From Chrysomallon squamiferum (Eukaryota; Mollusca; Gastropoda; Neomphalida; Peltospiridae), in contig CM022665.1 of assembly GCA_012295275.1 (NCBI GenBank), positions 19,014,650 to 19,078,649 of the forward strand: a stretch of 64,000 nt of DNA, given 5' to 3'. Each line of letters opens with the position of its first letter. Position 1 is the first letter of the stretch. Position numbers and translations under genes: made by a program. Below, in pieces: positions 11,215 to 24,900 of the stretch. The notes beneath the pieces were generated by a model. The model was not told the DNA's origin, searched no databases, and saw only the letters and a list, made by a program, of their open reading frames with translations.

Positions 11215-11800
11215 GGCACACAAAAAATGTTCGCGCCACTGATGGCAGACAGTCACAATTACAACTAATTGATTGTTTCCCGACGTTTGGCGGGAAAATA
11301 TCTGTTGCCGTCTGCTAAGCTGTCATCTCTTTTTCACGAGTTATCTTTTAACTGCCATCCAGCAGGGAACCTGGCTCTTTGGCGATGAATGTAATACAGG
11401 GATGAAATCTGCACGCGAGAGGGAGTTATTTAGACACTTCCACCACAAAACAGTTATCAAATTGTTATCAAACTCCTTTTCGCTTTGTCATTTCAATTCC
11501 AAATGGCATCTTTGTCAGAAGGAAGAGAGAATCGATGTTATCGGATTCTGGCTGGGTGGTGGATTGAATCGGTTGGTGTATGGCTGTAAGCTTATAATAG
11601 CAGAGCATTAATTAGTGTTAGTCTTCTTCTGGAAGTTTGCCTCAAGGAAAAATGGATTTGTACGATGCTATCTTCTTCGCCGTTGTACTGGAGCGAATGC
11701 TTCATTGCATCACTGTCAGGATGCTTTAGTTTCAGCATTCGTACAAACAGCCGTTACGTCAAGTTTGAAGTATGTTCTCGGCCTTTTCTTTTCTCCAGCA
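11215..11800. promoter_or_regulatory. Candidate conserved non-coding element downstream of the OLIG-like gene
   Basis: About 580 bp of higher-complexity, higher-GC sequence abruptly bounded by simple repeats. It contains a textbook E2F site TTTGGCGGGAAA (11286-11297) and paired TTATCAAA cores (11455-11475). Open frames on the + strand at 11273-11908 show no recognisable domain and no splice logic. I read the block as regulatory, most likely for the bHLH gene; coding is not excluded. Confidence 0.35.
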
Positions 11801-12884
11801 TTATCTCTACAATCTTTTAACATCTGTTTATTTATTATTTTCCATCTCTGGAATAATCCAAAACAAAGTACACCATTTTCCAGTTTCACATTAGATATTA
11901 TAAAATAATACACGACCATTCTCTTCTATATTGAGATAGAACAGTATTTTCTAATTTTTAATTTCAATTTATTTTTGAAATTTTTTAAATTAATAGCCTT
12001 TGGTTTCGTTTGGAGACGTTTATATTTCTTTTTTCCACATTTGTAAAAACTGAATATGTGATATTTTGAATACAGCTTCACATAACCATTTAATATCATC
12101 AAAGTTGTGAAAAGTCCAAACAGGTATATGTTAAACCACATTCGTCTAAAATATTATTCCATGGAGAATATATAATATACCTAGAATAATACAGCTGTGA
12201 CAACTTGTCCTAGTTATGCATAGCATTACTAATTGAATCTACTCAGTGCATTTTATGCCTACTCGCTACTTATCAACTCTGAATGTACTTCAGCATAACG
12301 TAAGTCATCAGTAGTTTAGTTCTAGTTTCATTAAATTACCCCCACGATTACAGCAACAGCCTTTATTAATATTATTATCATTGTTTATCATTGCCAAAGA
12401 AAACAGAATACAACAGAGACATAATAGGAAATATTCAATTCACTTCCTATTTACTTTTTTTTTTTTTTTTTTTGGTACCTTCAAAGATTCAATAAATAAA
12501 TAATGAAAAACGTAATTGTTATTATTATTATTATTTATTTTTATATTTATTTTTTATTATTATTTTTTTTTTTACATACATTCTATTGTAAAGGCATTGT
12601 CCTAAACATAATAAAATGAAAATAATTTCAGATTTCAGATTTTTGAGTTATTAAACAAAGATTTTTGATAGTTTTGGATTATTTGATTTTAAATTTCATT
12701 AAACAAATTTATTAAATCAATAATATTACAAATAAAGCTACTTTTTAAAATTATTTTATTTATTTTATTATTATTTTTTTTAAATAAATATTATGGATTT
12801 TAGTTTTATTATTACAGCTGTACATCAAACGTGAAGACCAGTGTAAAAAACAAAAATGTATGAGAAAAGGTGCATATTTAATTT

Positions 12885-13310
12885 CTCCAAGGGTCCACAG
12901 CTGTATTCAAAATGATAATGTTTATGTTCGTTCTGTAACTGGCCATAACAAACAAATTACATACAGCCAAATCACCTCAGTAAAAACCATTTGAATGCAA
13001 GTCGGCTCAGTTGCTTCAGTGACAAATCCGTGCTGATTGTGTGAACTGTTTTCTTTATCCTCAGTCACGGGACGACCGCGTGTGAAAATACACCTCCGTG
13101 ATGTAACGGGCAGACGTGGCGGTCTAGTCGGAACAGAAGGCAATCATTTCTTATTTTTTACTTGATTAAAGCTGCTGAAAGATCTCTTCGAACTAATTAT
13201 GTAGCTGCCAGTTTTACCCGCCTTGGACACACCTTCGAAACATCCTCTGTTTGGACGGACAAAGGGAGGTTAGTCGTCAACCCGTGCGACGACTTGTTTC
13301 AGTGAAGAAT
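12885..13310. promoter_or_regulatory. Third candidate non-coding element or distal promoter
   Basis: A GC-richer island between AT-rich deserts. It includes a CACGGGACGACCGCGTGTG stretch (13066-13084), CREB-like TGATGTAACG (13099-13108) and CGTGCGACGACTTG (13284-13297). It could be an enhancer of the OLIG-like gene or the promoter of the next + strand gene, whose first exon is missing from my model. No coding potential is evident. Confidence 0.3.
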
Positions 13311-14595
13311 GAATTAATTACAAGATGTGAAACCACTGGTTAACATGGCCATACAGCACTTAGTATGTGGACAAAGTAAACAAAACTTGTAAGAAAAGGA
13401 CAGATGTATTTCCTGTTACGGCATTAACAAATATTATGTAAATTTTTATTTTTAATATTTATAAAATGCGAATATATAATTACATTAAGCAGCAGAAATT
13501 CATTATCATGAGTGCGACAAAAACAACAAAACATTTGTGTTCGTTTTTCATAACATTAAAATGTAAAAAATTCTTATATAATTATACTTCATCCTTTCAG
13601 TATTTATTCTTTTCTACCTTTTAAAACACTTTCCATTCATTTTTAAAATATTAATTTACTAGAAGTTACTACTCTAATTTATTAATATTTTAATCACACG
13701 ACAGCTACTGATTACAACAAATAACAATAATAAAAAATCAATAATAATCTAAAACAAAGAAAGAAACTTAAACTATATACCGAAAAAAATAAAAAATCAA
13801 AATAAAAAAATCAAAGTGCAAATATGAATGAATGAATGAATAAAATAAAGGTAAAAAAAAAGAAAAGAAAAAAGTAAAACAATAATAAGAAGAGAAGAAA
13901 AGAATATCACATTATTTAATTTTTAATAAAACGAAAAGTCTCCATGATTATGTGGTATTCAAACAAAAAAGAAAAATGTTTAAAAAGTGAAAGTATGATA
14001 TTTGACGTAAAAGTTGTATGTACGACATTTTTCTTGATATTATGCTATTATACAAACTATTTGACTGATTGATCAATTAATTCATGTATTATTATTACTA
14101 TTATTTATTATTTTTTTTTATTTCATTATTTTTAAATTTATTTATTTATTTGTATTTATGTAAAGTATGATTTACTTGTTCAGTAACTGATCCTGTTAAT
14201 TCAGTGATTATGGTATTAATCATCATTCCATAACCTTTATAAGTAAAAATGATGCTGACATTAAAAGAAAATTCAAGAAAATAAGTTATATTTCAACCTC
14301 TAGTTAAATTTAGAAAAACAAATAATTTTTTTTTTTATTAGTTAATAAAATTGGCATTTATGATAGAAGATATTTCAGTAAGAAGATGTTTGAAGCAAAA
14401 CTAATTTAAATAAAAGATGATCTGAAGTGGAAACCACTCCCATAGATGATAAACTTAAAGATTACACCATAAATTGTCTCTGAAAACAGTGCAAACTATT
14501 AGGTTGTGTAAATGATTTCTACAAGTGTAAGTAGTTCAGTCTTTATCAAACTATTTTGGTATTATATATCCTCAAGTTTATAACATTTTCCTTAT
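13311..14595. other. AT-rich intergenic or intronic sequence
   Basis: Nothing recognisable. AAT/AAAAT-rich sequence, a (GAAT)n tract near 13824-13842 and T-runs. No open frame with a plausible product. Confidence 0.5.
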
Positions 14596-14602
14596 CTTAC
14601 AG

Positions 14603-14700
14603 AACAACACAAGACTTTGATGGTCTTAGTGACTTGTCCATGCTAAATTACACGAACAACAGGCATTACGTGGCTCCTTACAATTTTATCTACAACTCCC
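14603..14700 (+). other. Isolated exon-like segment, unrecognised
   Basis: A TTACAG acceptor (ending 14602) and a CCCAG/GTACCA donor (at 14700/14701) bracket about 98 bp that are open and less AT-rich than the surroundings. They encode a stretch including DFDGLSDLSMLNYTNN and HYVAPYNFIYNSQ. The frame runs on to a stop at 14739-14741. It does not match the expected N-terminus of DERA. It may be an exon of an unidentified gene or a relic. Confidence 0.25.
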
Positions 14701-14741
14701 AGGTACCAACAGTACCAGTGAGTTTTAACAAAACTGGCTAG

Positions 14742-17365
14742 ATGAATATACTGATCTGTAAAAAAAACTGGGTGAATGCAGAACAATTAATTTAAGTAAA
14801 AGTGGTCCTTGCTATTTAAAAGGTTGGGAATAACTCTAAGGCTGGCTGTTTCTGTAGTACTAGTAGTGATACTAGTTCAAGAGATGCCAGTAATACAATT
14901 GCCATGTAATATGAAAAATATTAAAAATCATGGTGGTTGAAATCGCTTAACATTTTTTTTTTCTTTATCAACATGACTAATTTATTTCTGATATTGTTAA
15001 AAATACATGCACATAACCTTCTGTTGCATGCATTTTCTTATTAATTCTATTTATTTTTTTTATATATTTTTTATTTGATTTCTTTAAATGGAGATTTGTT
15101 TATTTCATCATTTCAGCATATCATGGATTTATTACGGTTGACAGTTTACTGCCCTTACATCACAGCACATAACTAATCGGAGATTTTTCCATGAACATTT
15201 TTGTACATGTCTCCTTGCAACATGATCTACAATATACAGCTGTCTTCTGCAGTACCAACAGAGAATATCCAGATCTTTAGATCTGCCTGATCCTCACACA
15301 ATGATCTTACATGAGAACAATATCTATAATCAGTACCAGCATGAGTCCAAAGGAAAATTTATGCTGCATATATAACTGCTGCATCTCAGTCAAAAAAATA
15401 AAAGACAAAGAAATAAAGAAATAAAATAAAAATGTACTCACAAAAGGTTTCATCATTTAAAAATCTAAATTTTGGATAGACATTTTAATGGTTTTTATTA
15501 ATGAAACATTCAAAGAAATTTGAAGTTATATTTTATTATCCATTTAGTAAGTCATTTACAAAACGTATGATTATTGGCATCAGTCCTATTGCTGGCCATA
15601 AAGAAACTGCATGCATCAGATGCTTGCTTCACCAAATGTTGTGAGATGATGATAGAATTCCAGAATGTATGTCACTAATTTTCTTTTGAACATGTTGATT
15701 TAGGTCATCCAAAGAACTGTTAATCATGCCAACATAATGATAAAGCTGTAGCAAAAGTTCTTTAGTAAATAAAAATTTAACATACACGCAAAAAGAAAAT
15801 AGCAGGATTTTTTTTTTCTTATCAAGAACTTGAAGAATAATGAGTTTATTGTTTAGTTTTATATAATTGTAAATAATGTATCATCAAAGATTATTAGTGT
15901 TTCCTGTTTCAATTTTATTTCTTTTTAATTCTGCTTTTTTTTTTTTTTTTTTTTTTATAACTAAAATGATTATAAAAAATTGTATAATTATATCACTGAG
16001 TTTTAATATTGCTGCTCTGCATTCATTTAAATCAGCAACAGACAAATTTATTATTATTTATTATATTATTATATATATACAAAATTTCACTGTATTGCAA
16101 TATTTCTTCCTTCATCAGATTGAGAGTGCAGTCAGTACATTATTTTCTGTATTATGGTGGTATGGGAAAAAAAAAATTCCAACTTTCCTCAGAAGCATAC
16201 CTGTATTATTTTGTTATTCTTTATAATTAAAATTTTGTCCTGGACTGGGAAGGAAAATATTGCTTAATTTTTTAAACTATATATATATATTATATCATCA
16301 AAATTAATATGCTTTGGTTGTATCACGCTTAATTAACATGATTGCCTATAAACATGTTAAACAATAACAATGCAAACTGAAAAAATATAATACACACACA
16401 CATATAGTAAAAAAATAAATAAAAAAAAATCATTGAAAGATAAATATGTAGGATTTTTAATAGTTTATCAAGTATTTAATCAATTAATTACAGACAGCAT
16501 CCAAAAGAAATAAACTAAAGAAAATTAGTAATAAAAAGAAATCATCTGGTTGCTTTGAACTAGAGCAGCTTTCATTAGATATTTTATTCTGGAGCCAGTG
16601 AATGAACCCTGGATATAATCTGTCGTTGCTGGGAAACTACCACAAAAACGTTAATACCCACTCCAAAAACCAAGAAAAAAAAAAATAATAATGCAAAAAA
16701 TATAAAACAAAATATTATTATATTAAATTCGTTTGATTTAATTTTATTTCAAATGACTTCGTCATTCGACTTCCTACACGTACTACTGAATAATGTACAA
16801 AAGCTGACTTTCCTACTTGATTACAAAAGTATCAATATTGCTTTCAACGAGAATAGAGTTATCTACTCTTATCACAAGGACAAGATGTCTGCAAGAAATT
16901 TGGGTATAGAGTTTGGTACGATCAAACATTTTTGTTTTTATTTTTTAATGTTTGCCATTACAGTAATCTGATGTAACGAGCAATATGGACAAAATTACTT
17001 AGTTCAATAGTTGACAAATCACGACTACTGCATTTTTAAGTATATACATGATATTTGCCTTTGCATTTTGTATATTTTTATTTTCAATACGCCCATCCCC
17101 ACAAAACCCCAACAACAACAACAAAGCAGTTGATTTTTAAAGCATTCATGGGACTTATGAGCCATGGGGACCTTTGAGCCATCCATAAACTCCTGACTGC
17201 AAAATGGTAGAGAGATCTGTCCACCATCAATGCATCTACTAAAGATACATGTGACCTTCACCCATATTGTTTAGAGAGCTTTGTATTTTACCAGTTAAAA
17301 AGTAGTTTTTTGACTATATTCAGTAATTCTTTTTGGTGTTGGTTACACATTAATAATGAGGTGAT
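14742..17365. other. AT-rich non-coding sequence with minor repeats
   Basis: No supportable gene. The segment 15374-15392 (ATAACTGCTGCATCTCAGT) recurs at 22352-22370, and both copies are followed within about 80 bp by a TTTCATCATT motif, so this is a degraded dispersed repeat. An open stretch at 16753-16971 has slightly gene-like composition but no domain. Confidence 0.45.
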
Positions 17366-17373
17366 AACACATA

Positions 17374-19743
17374 CAGGGCCAGCGCCCTAGGCAAGGTGAA
17401 ATTCTAGCATCCCCAGTAAAATATCAATTTCAAAATGTATATAAAAATAAATTAAATTTTTTTTTTTTTTCAACATTTGACAATATACCAATGGTAATTT
17501 AGAAAAAAAAAAAAAAAAAAAAAAAAAAACCTCTGTGCTCAAATATGCAGACACCAAAAAAACAAACACTTTCTGATACTATTTTATTTGCAAAATTAAG
17601 ACAAGAATAAACAAACATAAAAATAGACATTAGCGATGAACTAACAGCATACTGGATAGTTGAACAGACACTCAATACTAATATACCTGAAACTGAATTT
17701 GGCTGAGGGATAAATGCAGACAGAAAATCAGTTCAAAATCAACTTTTCCTAAGCAAAGTGTTTAATTAATTCAGCTAATTCAAGTGATGAAGCCTGAGCA
17801 TGTTCAGCTGATATAGTTGCCAAGCCAGTGAGTCTCTCTTGCAACATTGTAGAGCAAATGTAAGATTTTATAAGCTTGATCATTGAGAAATTATGCTTAT
17901 CATTTGCCACTGATACTGGAAATGTGAGAAGGATCCTCAATGCAATAGCAACATTAATGTGTTTGTGGAGTATGAAAAGAAGTACTTCTTTTGATGGCAT
18001 AGACTGTGGTAGCTTTCAAGTTATGGCTAAAAGTTCACAGCATAGATCCTTAGCATCAATATCTTTATTTCCATTATGCATCAAAGATTTTTCAAAATTG
18101 TTGTAGCCCTTAAGTATATCATCAGTAGATTTACCCTTTACATTGTATATATTATATAGAAAGCCAAAGAGTGAATTATAAAGTTGTAGCTTTAGGAATC
18201 TCTCATCAGTAGATTGTATGGCCTGTCTGAATCTTCATAGTAAAACTTACTTTAAATTTCTCTTTTGGAACTTGTAGTGCCTTTCTTGGGCCTCATATTT
18301 AAACTGCTGTTTCTTTCTCCTGCATCTAATTTGATCTGTTTCAAAGTGTGGTACCATCTCTAATTCATTTGCAATTTCAGTAGCATCTATCCAAACTTTT
18401 TGAAATTCACAATGCATTTAAATTAGCTTCCTGAATTTGCAGTACATTGCTTATATGGTTGACTTCAAACACGATGTTGTCCATGTAACGAGTTATTAAA
18501 CAAATGTGAACTTACTAATTGCACCAGCAAGGGCCTTGGCTTCATCTAAAGAATTATTGCCATAGGAACCTGTTCAGGTTGTTTCATTAAACATCTGGGT
18601 CAGAGCATCATACATATCACACAGATGATATCTTACTCTCCCATCTCGTTTCACACAATGGTTTAACAGTTATACCCAAGTCTGATACATGACTGCTTTG
18701 AATTTGATGTTTTTACTACATCAATAAAATGGATGATCGTTGTTATTTGCTCAATGTGACTTGTATCAGGTGTGCAGTCCTGAATTATGGAATAGTATTT
18801 AGCAGTTTACATGAGTTAAAATTTGCTTTTTCATAGCATTGATTAGAATCTTTATAAGGTCATTTTGGACATCTTTTCCAAGATAGCGAATCAGTATTTT
18901 GTGATTCTTAACTGCACAAATCTTTATTCATGACAGGTTCAAAAAGGGCTATTTACTCTACATTTTCAAAAAATTTCTGTTACCAGGGCATACAACTTTT
19001 CATTTCTACCATGGAATGCCAAGTTTTGCATGCCAAGAACTCGTAGCAAAGCAATTAAGCATTGCAAAATTTGATGCCAATAATATTCCTCTTGCCTAAT
19101 TTTCTGTTGGTCATTCCTGTCAATTGTTTTTCCTTTAGCTAAGTGCAGTTCAAGTTCATGCCAGTTTGATAGTTTTCTAAATGGTCAGCAGTCCTTTCAT
19201 GTGAAGAAAGAATTGACCCAGTATTCTTCCAGTCTTTTGATCCTGTTTGTTGGAAAGATGATAAAATATTCATTCACAGCAGAATTGGGCCTGCAATATT
19301 TTTAAAACATTTATTTTCAGTATTCTGTTCTATCACTGGAGGTACAATTTTTCTGTCATGGACATTTAAATAACCCCACACAGGCCATTTCTTTCCTTGT
19401 TTATGCCATTATTATAAGGAGTTACCACTCTCAGTTTGGTTTCTGCAGCAAACTGAAGGTTTTGTATTCACATTATTCCACAGTAAAACTTATGGCCTAT
19501 AAAAACATGCAAACATAATTATGTCCTGAAAATAAAGTGTACAATTTTGACTTACTCATTTTGCTTTTTCCAAACAGTTATTTGTCCCTGTATGAAATAA
19601 ACCAGGATAAAGAAATGACCCTCAATAAAACTGAAATTTATTTATTTATATTTCAAAACTGTTGTTAATTTCCAGAAATAAACCTACTGAAATGAGCACC
19701 CTAGACAGCTGTCTAGTTTACCTATATGGTAGCACCAGCCCTG
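17374..19743 (-). mobile_element. hAT-superfamily DNA transposon, full-length but decayed
   Basis: The left end CAGGGCCAGCGCC and the right end (reverse complement CAGGGCTGGTGCTACC) form terminal inverted repeats. An 8-bp target duplication flanks them: AACACATA (17366-17373) and AATACATA (19744-19751), one mismatch. The 2370-bp body encodes a broken transposase on the minus strand. TIR style, 8-bp TSD and the C-terminal dimerisation motif all point to the hAT superfamily, ZMYM1/TTF-zinc-finger-like group. It contains A/T homopolymers at 17457-17470 and 17502-17529. It lies upstream of the first recognised DERA exon, probably in intron 1 or the promoter region. Confidence 0.85.
17749..19500 (-). 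pseudogene. hAT transposase remnant (TTF-finger/ZMYM1-like)
   Basis: Read on the minus strand from about 19500 to 17757, with many stops and frameshifts. The middle part gives fragments such as YEFLACKTWHSMVEM and FEPVMNKDLC. The last 83 codons (18000-17749) are intact and carry the hAT dimerisation signature: NFSMIKLIKSYICSTM, then QERLTGLATISAEHA. This domain is normally the C-terminus of the transposase. The N-terminal zinc finger is only vaguely traceable around 19400-19500. Not functional. Confidence 0.75.
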
Positions 19744-19751
19744 AATACATA

Positions 19752-21957
19752 TTTCACAGATCTTTCTTTTAACTTCAAAATACAGTTTAGTGAGTCAGCC
19801 ATGTGTTTCTATGGCACACTGGGCTAACATAATGAAAGTGGTGTTGGGGAATCAATGAGCCATTCTCTGTGGGGTCCATCAAACCACTTTGGGGTCCACT
19901 TCATTTTAAAGGAATATATAACACACCAAGATAGTGTTAAATCCACTGCTGAATGTTTTGAAAAGAGCATCACTGAGGAGGAAACTCTTGAAAGTACACT
20001 GAAATCATGGAGTCAGTAGCAAAGTTTGCCCTAGACTGAGGTCACTGTGTTGAAAATGTAATTCACTCCTTAATTTAGTACAATGTATGTGCAATTTAGA
20101 TGAAATTTTGACAGGAATGAGAAAAAAGAAGAAAAGATTTACATATATGTTGTTTCTAGCCAGTTTCATTATTTGAGATCATGGCACCCACTGACCTGTT
20201 CATTGGTCCCTTATCCTGGGGTGCATGAGCCATCATGACCCTGTTACATTAAGTGTCTCCCATAATAATATTGTTGAAGACAACCTATCAAACTGTATAT
20301 TGTAATCGACAGCAATAATGCCTCTATATGCATCATCAGTTTTCCAATCAACGTATGAAGGTTTGGGTGAAATGACCAAATATCTTAAAAATGGCTGATC
20401 TGTCCCCAGTTTCCCCCTATATACACATTTTCTTAAAGTTTTTGCACCATCATTATCAAAGCCTTAGGTGTTTTGGGTTCTAGTGACCCCCTCTGGAACA
20501 CCAGAATTCTAACCCCTGTAATCTGCCTGGCTACCATGTTTTGTATTTTTTCTTTTCTTTTTCTTTTTTTTTCTGCCTGTCCAGTGACCACACAGTTTTC
20601 AAGATGCTTCTTGTCTGAAATTCTACTTTTTTTGTGTATACTCTGCTGGCTCAAGTCACTGAAAAAAGTGTTAATGGTTTCTGTTGTCTGACTGATTTAC
20701 AGGTGGCAATTGCACAGTATGAATATGATTATAAAAATAAAAGATTATATTTGTCATTTTCTTTGTAGTTTTTTGAATGACCTGATACAAACAAAAACTG
20801 TTTTAATTCAGAACTATAAGTATTGTTTATAGATATGTAAAGTTGTATTTAGGGGGATTAATATAATAAACTTATTTAAGACAAGGCAGTCAGCTATGGT
20901 CATTTCACTTATCTTTTGTATCCCATTTACAAAATTGCTGTTTGGACATAAGAAAATGATCATTTCGTGTTGGATGCACAACACTAAATAAAGAAAAACT
21001 GAAAAATATGTATGTAGAGAATCACATGCAAATTGTGTTAAATTATCTGTTTCTCAACATACATGCCATCACCAAATGTGCCAGGTTGTTCACCAATTAG
21101 ACTTGGCAATGTGAAACTGAACATAATGAAAGAGTTTAACATCACATGGGGTATATCTGACTGGAAAATATTGTAAAACATTTTCAAGATTCATATTGGA
21201 TGCTGACCATGTATATGTTGATAGTTTTCATAAATGCACATTAAATTTTCCAGATATAGTATTCAAATAATACTTAAAAATATATTTAAGTTTAAATAAC
21301 TCATTTTAATTTTTTAGTGCTCATTGTAAAAATATACTTAAATACAAAATAAATTATTTTAATTTTAAAAATTATTTTAAGTCTTACTTTAAATTTTTTA
21401 TTATGGGCTATAAATTGTTACAGAGGTCTACCAGATTTTATAACATAGTACTAGCAAGTGAAAAAAGCCAAGTCAAAGTTTGGTAAAATATAATGTCTGT
21501 GAAGGTTAAAAAGCATGTACTTACTCACAAATTAAAAGCCATTGGATGTAAATAGATGAAAATGCCAGAGATGTCAAGGAAAAACTAGTTAATATTACAA
21601 ACCAATAAGATTAGACAGTTAATATAATTTTTAAAGGCTTTTGAAAATTTGATGCTTGTTTATACAAATAGTTAAGGATGCAGAAATATCAGCTGAGCTA
21701 AACAAAAATCAAAATCAAAAAGAAAGAGAAGATGATAAAATATTAATATTTTAGAATGAGATGGCAATAGTAGTAAAATTTTTATTATTAATATTGATTT
21801 ACTTGCTGCTAGGAATAAAATAATTGTTTAAAAAAAAATAAATAATTGTTTAAAAAAAAATAATAATAAATAGAAAAAATAAATAATACAAATAAATAAA
21901 TACATTTCTTGTATTATATGTTTAAGTAAATGAATTTTAAGAAGATATTGCTTACAG
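19752..21957. other. Non-coding sequence between the hAT element and the first recognised DERA exon
   Basis: No gene seen. The part from 19760 to 20700 is less AT-rich and may be older transposon debris (a GTGGGGTCCA motif recurs around 19878 and 19902), but I see no termini or protein. The remainder is AT-rich. Confidence 0.45.
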
Positions 21958-24900
21958 ATGAGGGCTGGCTGCAGAACATCTACATCAATCTGCCAGCAGT
22001 GAAGAGAAGAGCAGAAACATTAGGCACTAGACGTTCAGTGAAAAAACAGTGGCAGGTACATGTTAAAATAATATTTACAAATTACATTTCATACTGAAAT
22101 ATATTAAAACTCATCTTATTTTATATAATTATCTGTTATTTTATTCACTGTATAGTTACCAATATTTGTTTTAGCCTTAGATGACAGTATTTAAAAAAAT
22201 AAAAAAAATAAAAACATGGATTTTCCCTCTTCCAGCATGTAGTAGATAAATAGATTTTACTCTTAATTTCACAAATAACTGAGAATATTAATTCAGGAAG
22301 TCTTCTCCTTGTGTATGGCCCCAGAATGTTTTTTTGTTTTTTGTACATGCACCTATAACTGCTGCATCTCAGTATTTTTCTAACAATACAAAAAAAAAAA
22401 AAAAAAAAGCTATTCACATATGAAATTTCATCATTCAGTTGCTAAGTGGAAAAATAATCATGTTTATATAATTTCATGATTGCTGAATTTTATCATTTTA
22501 TCAGCAACGATTGCTTACTAGGAATCAAACTATAGCTTGGACGTAAAGAAAAGCAGTAATAGGTAATTTTAAAGTTTTATAAATATAAATATATTTTTGA
22601 TATTTCTAGATGTTGTGTATGATTGTTTTGTTTATTTAGCTGATTGTTGTTTAATTTTAGATTAATTAAATAGCAGTAACAGAGTAGATGATAAAAGCAA
22701 ACTCCATGCAGTGGTGGCAGCAGATTTCCCCTGTCGTATCTTCATCCCTCCGAATTATAAAACGACATGTTTTATAACTATTAATAATAAAAATATGTTG
22801 AGTAGTCATCAAATAATTGGTCGATCATTCATTAATGAAACAATTTGTCATTACCTGTACTTATACCACATTTCTTTCTTTTAGCTGTCATTATGAAACA
22901 GTAATAATAACAACATTGTAAATTTTAAAAAAGAAGGAAATTAAACACAATATTCGAGTAGAAAAAAGAAATGGAACTGTTCATATTTTTAAAGCCGACA
23001 TATACAATCGTTGGTCAAATAAATCTACTTTAGAATGTTTTATACTGGTTTTTGGAACCTGAATGTTCATAACTGATTAATTAACTTTAAAATAATGTTA
23101 CATTTGTAGGCTGCGTGGTTGTTGAGAGCAGTTACCTGCATAGATCTGACAACACTGGCTGGTGATGACACATTTACCAATGTTCAGAGACTGTGTTTTA
23201 AAGCAAATCAGCCCATCAGAGAGGATCTCATGAAGAAGATGAATCTGCAACACATAGGCAAAAATAATTAATTATAACCAGAACTATATTTTTCAGTATT
23301 ATATTTAAAATATTAGAGATTTCTTGTATTGTGTTTTGTTTGTCTTATAAGTTACATTTGAGTGTGTATATGTGTATGTGTGAAAATATAAGAATGTGCA
23401 TGCTATATATGTTCAGAAAACCTGTATGTATAAGTGTGTGTTTTGTATTGAATGTTTCAGCATATCTGTTTAATATTTAAAACTGTTTTTACTTTAATGG
23501 TCTAGGTTTGACAGTTGGAGCTGTGTGTGTTTATCCCAACCGTGTTTCTGACTGTTATAAAGTCTTCAAGTCTGTCAGTGCTACACATATACCAATTGCT
23601 TCAGGTACATTTTATTTTCTTCACTTTATTATATACTTTAAATCTACACTGAATAATATTTTATTTTGTTTTTTACTTTTCTACACATCAGATCTCTTAA
23701 AATACAAATATGTTGATCATGTTGGTTACTTCCTTGCTAGTATTAATACAATTCAACCCTTGGCCGAATCCGAGTAAAAAAATTGAATTTTACTGAAATT
23801 ATTGTGCAAGTAGGTGAATGAGAGAGCTGAACAAATATGATGATAATACAATAATAATAATGAAAATTTCTTGTGATTTTAGTTGCAACAGGTTTTCCAT
23901 CGGGACAGATGCCACTGAAGAGTCGACTGGAAGAAATACGTCAAGCTGTTGCTGATGGAGCTTCAGAGATTGACATTGTCATTAATCGACAGTATGCTCT
24001 TACTGGAAACTGGAAAGGTTATTTTAAAACTTTAATATTTGTTTTTGTTTTTTTTTTAAAAAAAAAAAAAGAAAAATCAGTTCTTGACATATATACTTTC
24101 AGAAAATTTTTTATTTAGTTATTTTTGTTAGTAGTCTGACATAATGATTATTATATAATTTAGTTTTATAACTGATTTGGGTTGGTTGTTAAAATATGAA
24201 TGGAGTTAAAATACAAATAATTAAAAAAATAAATAAATAATGTTAGTGAGGAGGCTTTGTCACATGAATAGTAACTGAGGTAACTGCTTATGTATTCCCT
24301 TGTTTTCTTTTCTTTGTCAAGGTATATATGAAGAAGTTCAGCTGATGAAGGAGGCATGCGGAGATGCACATCTCAAGACAATCCTGGCTGCTGGTGAACT
24401 GGGAACTCTGACTAATGTCTATAAAGCAAGCATGGTCTGTATGATGGCAGGTTAGAGGTTCAGATATTCTTTTATGTTTTGATGGAGGTAATTATAGTAA
24501 ATAAAATGTTTCAATATGGATCAGTTTTCAAGAATAATAATAATAAAATATATATATATATATATATATATTTTAAATGTAATGTTGAAAATGATTATTT
24601 ATTTTTGACAGGATTTGTTTTGTTTTTTGAACCAAATAATTATCATTAGTTAAAAGTATAGTAAGTTGGGAATTTTAAGTTAGTTTTAACTTACAAATGT
24701 TTTATGAAAAAATATTTCATTGCATACAGAAATGTTTGTTTTGCTATGGAAAATAAATGAATGTTTCAAAAATTAATTGTTACAGGTGCTGATTTCATCA
24801 AGACATCTACTGGCAAAGAGTCGGTGAATGCCACATTTGTCATAGCTTTGGTCATGGTTCGAGCAATTCGGGAATATTACCATTGTACTAATTACAAGGT

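Noticed and set aside
10881-11256. Several hydrophobic minus-strand open frames
   Set aside because: They translate AAT/AAAT simple repeats and A-runs.
16753-16971. 72-codon plus-strand frame in a slightly GC-richer patch
   Set aside because: No recognisable motif and it ends in AT-rich hydrophobic codons; insufficient support.
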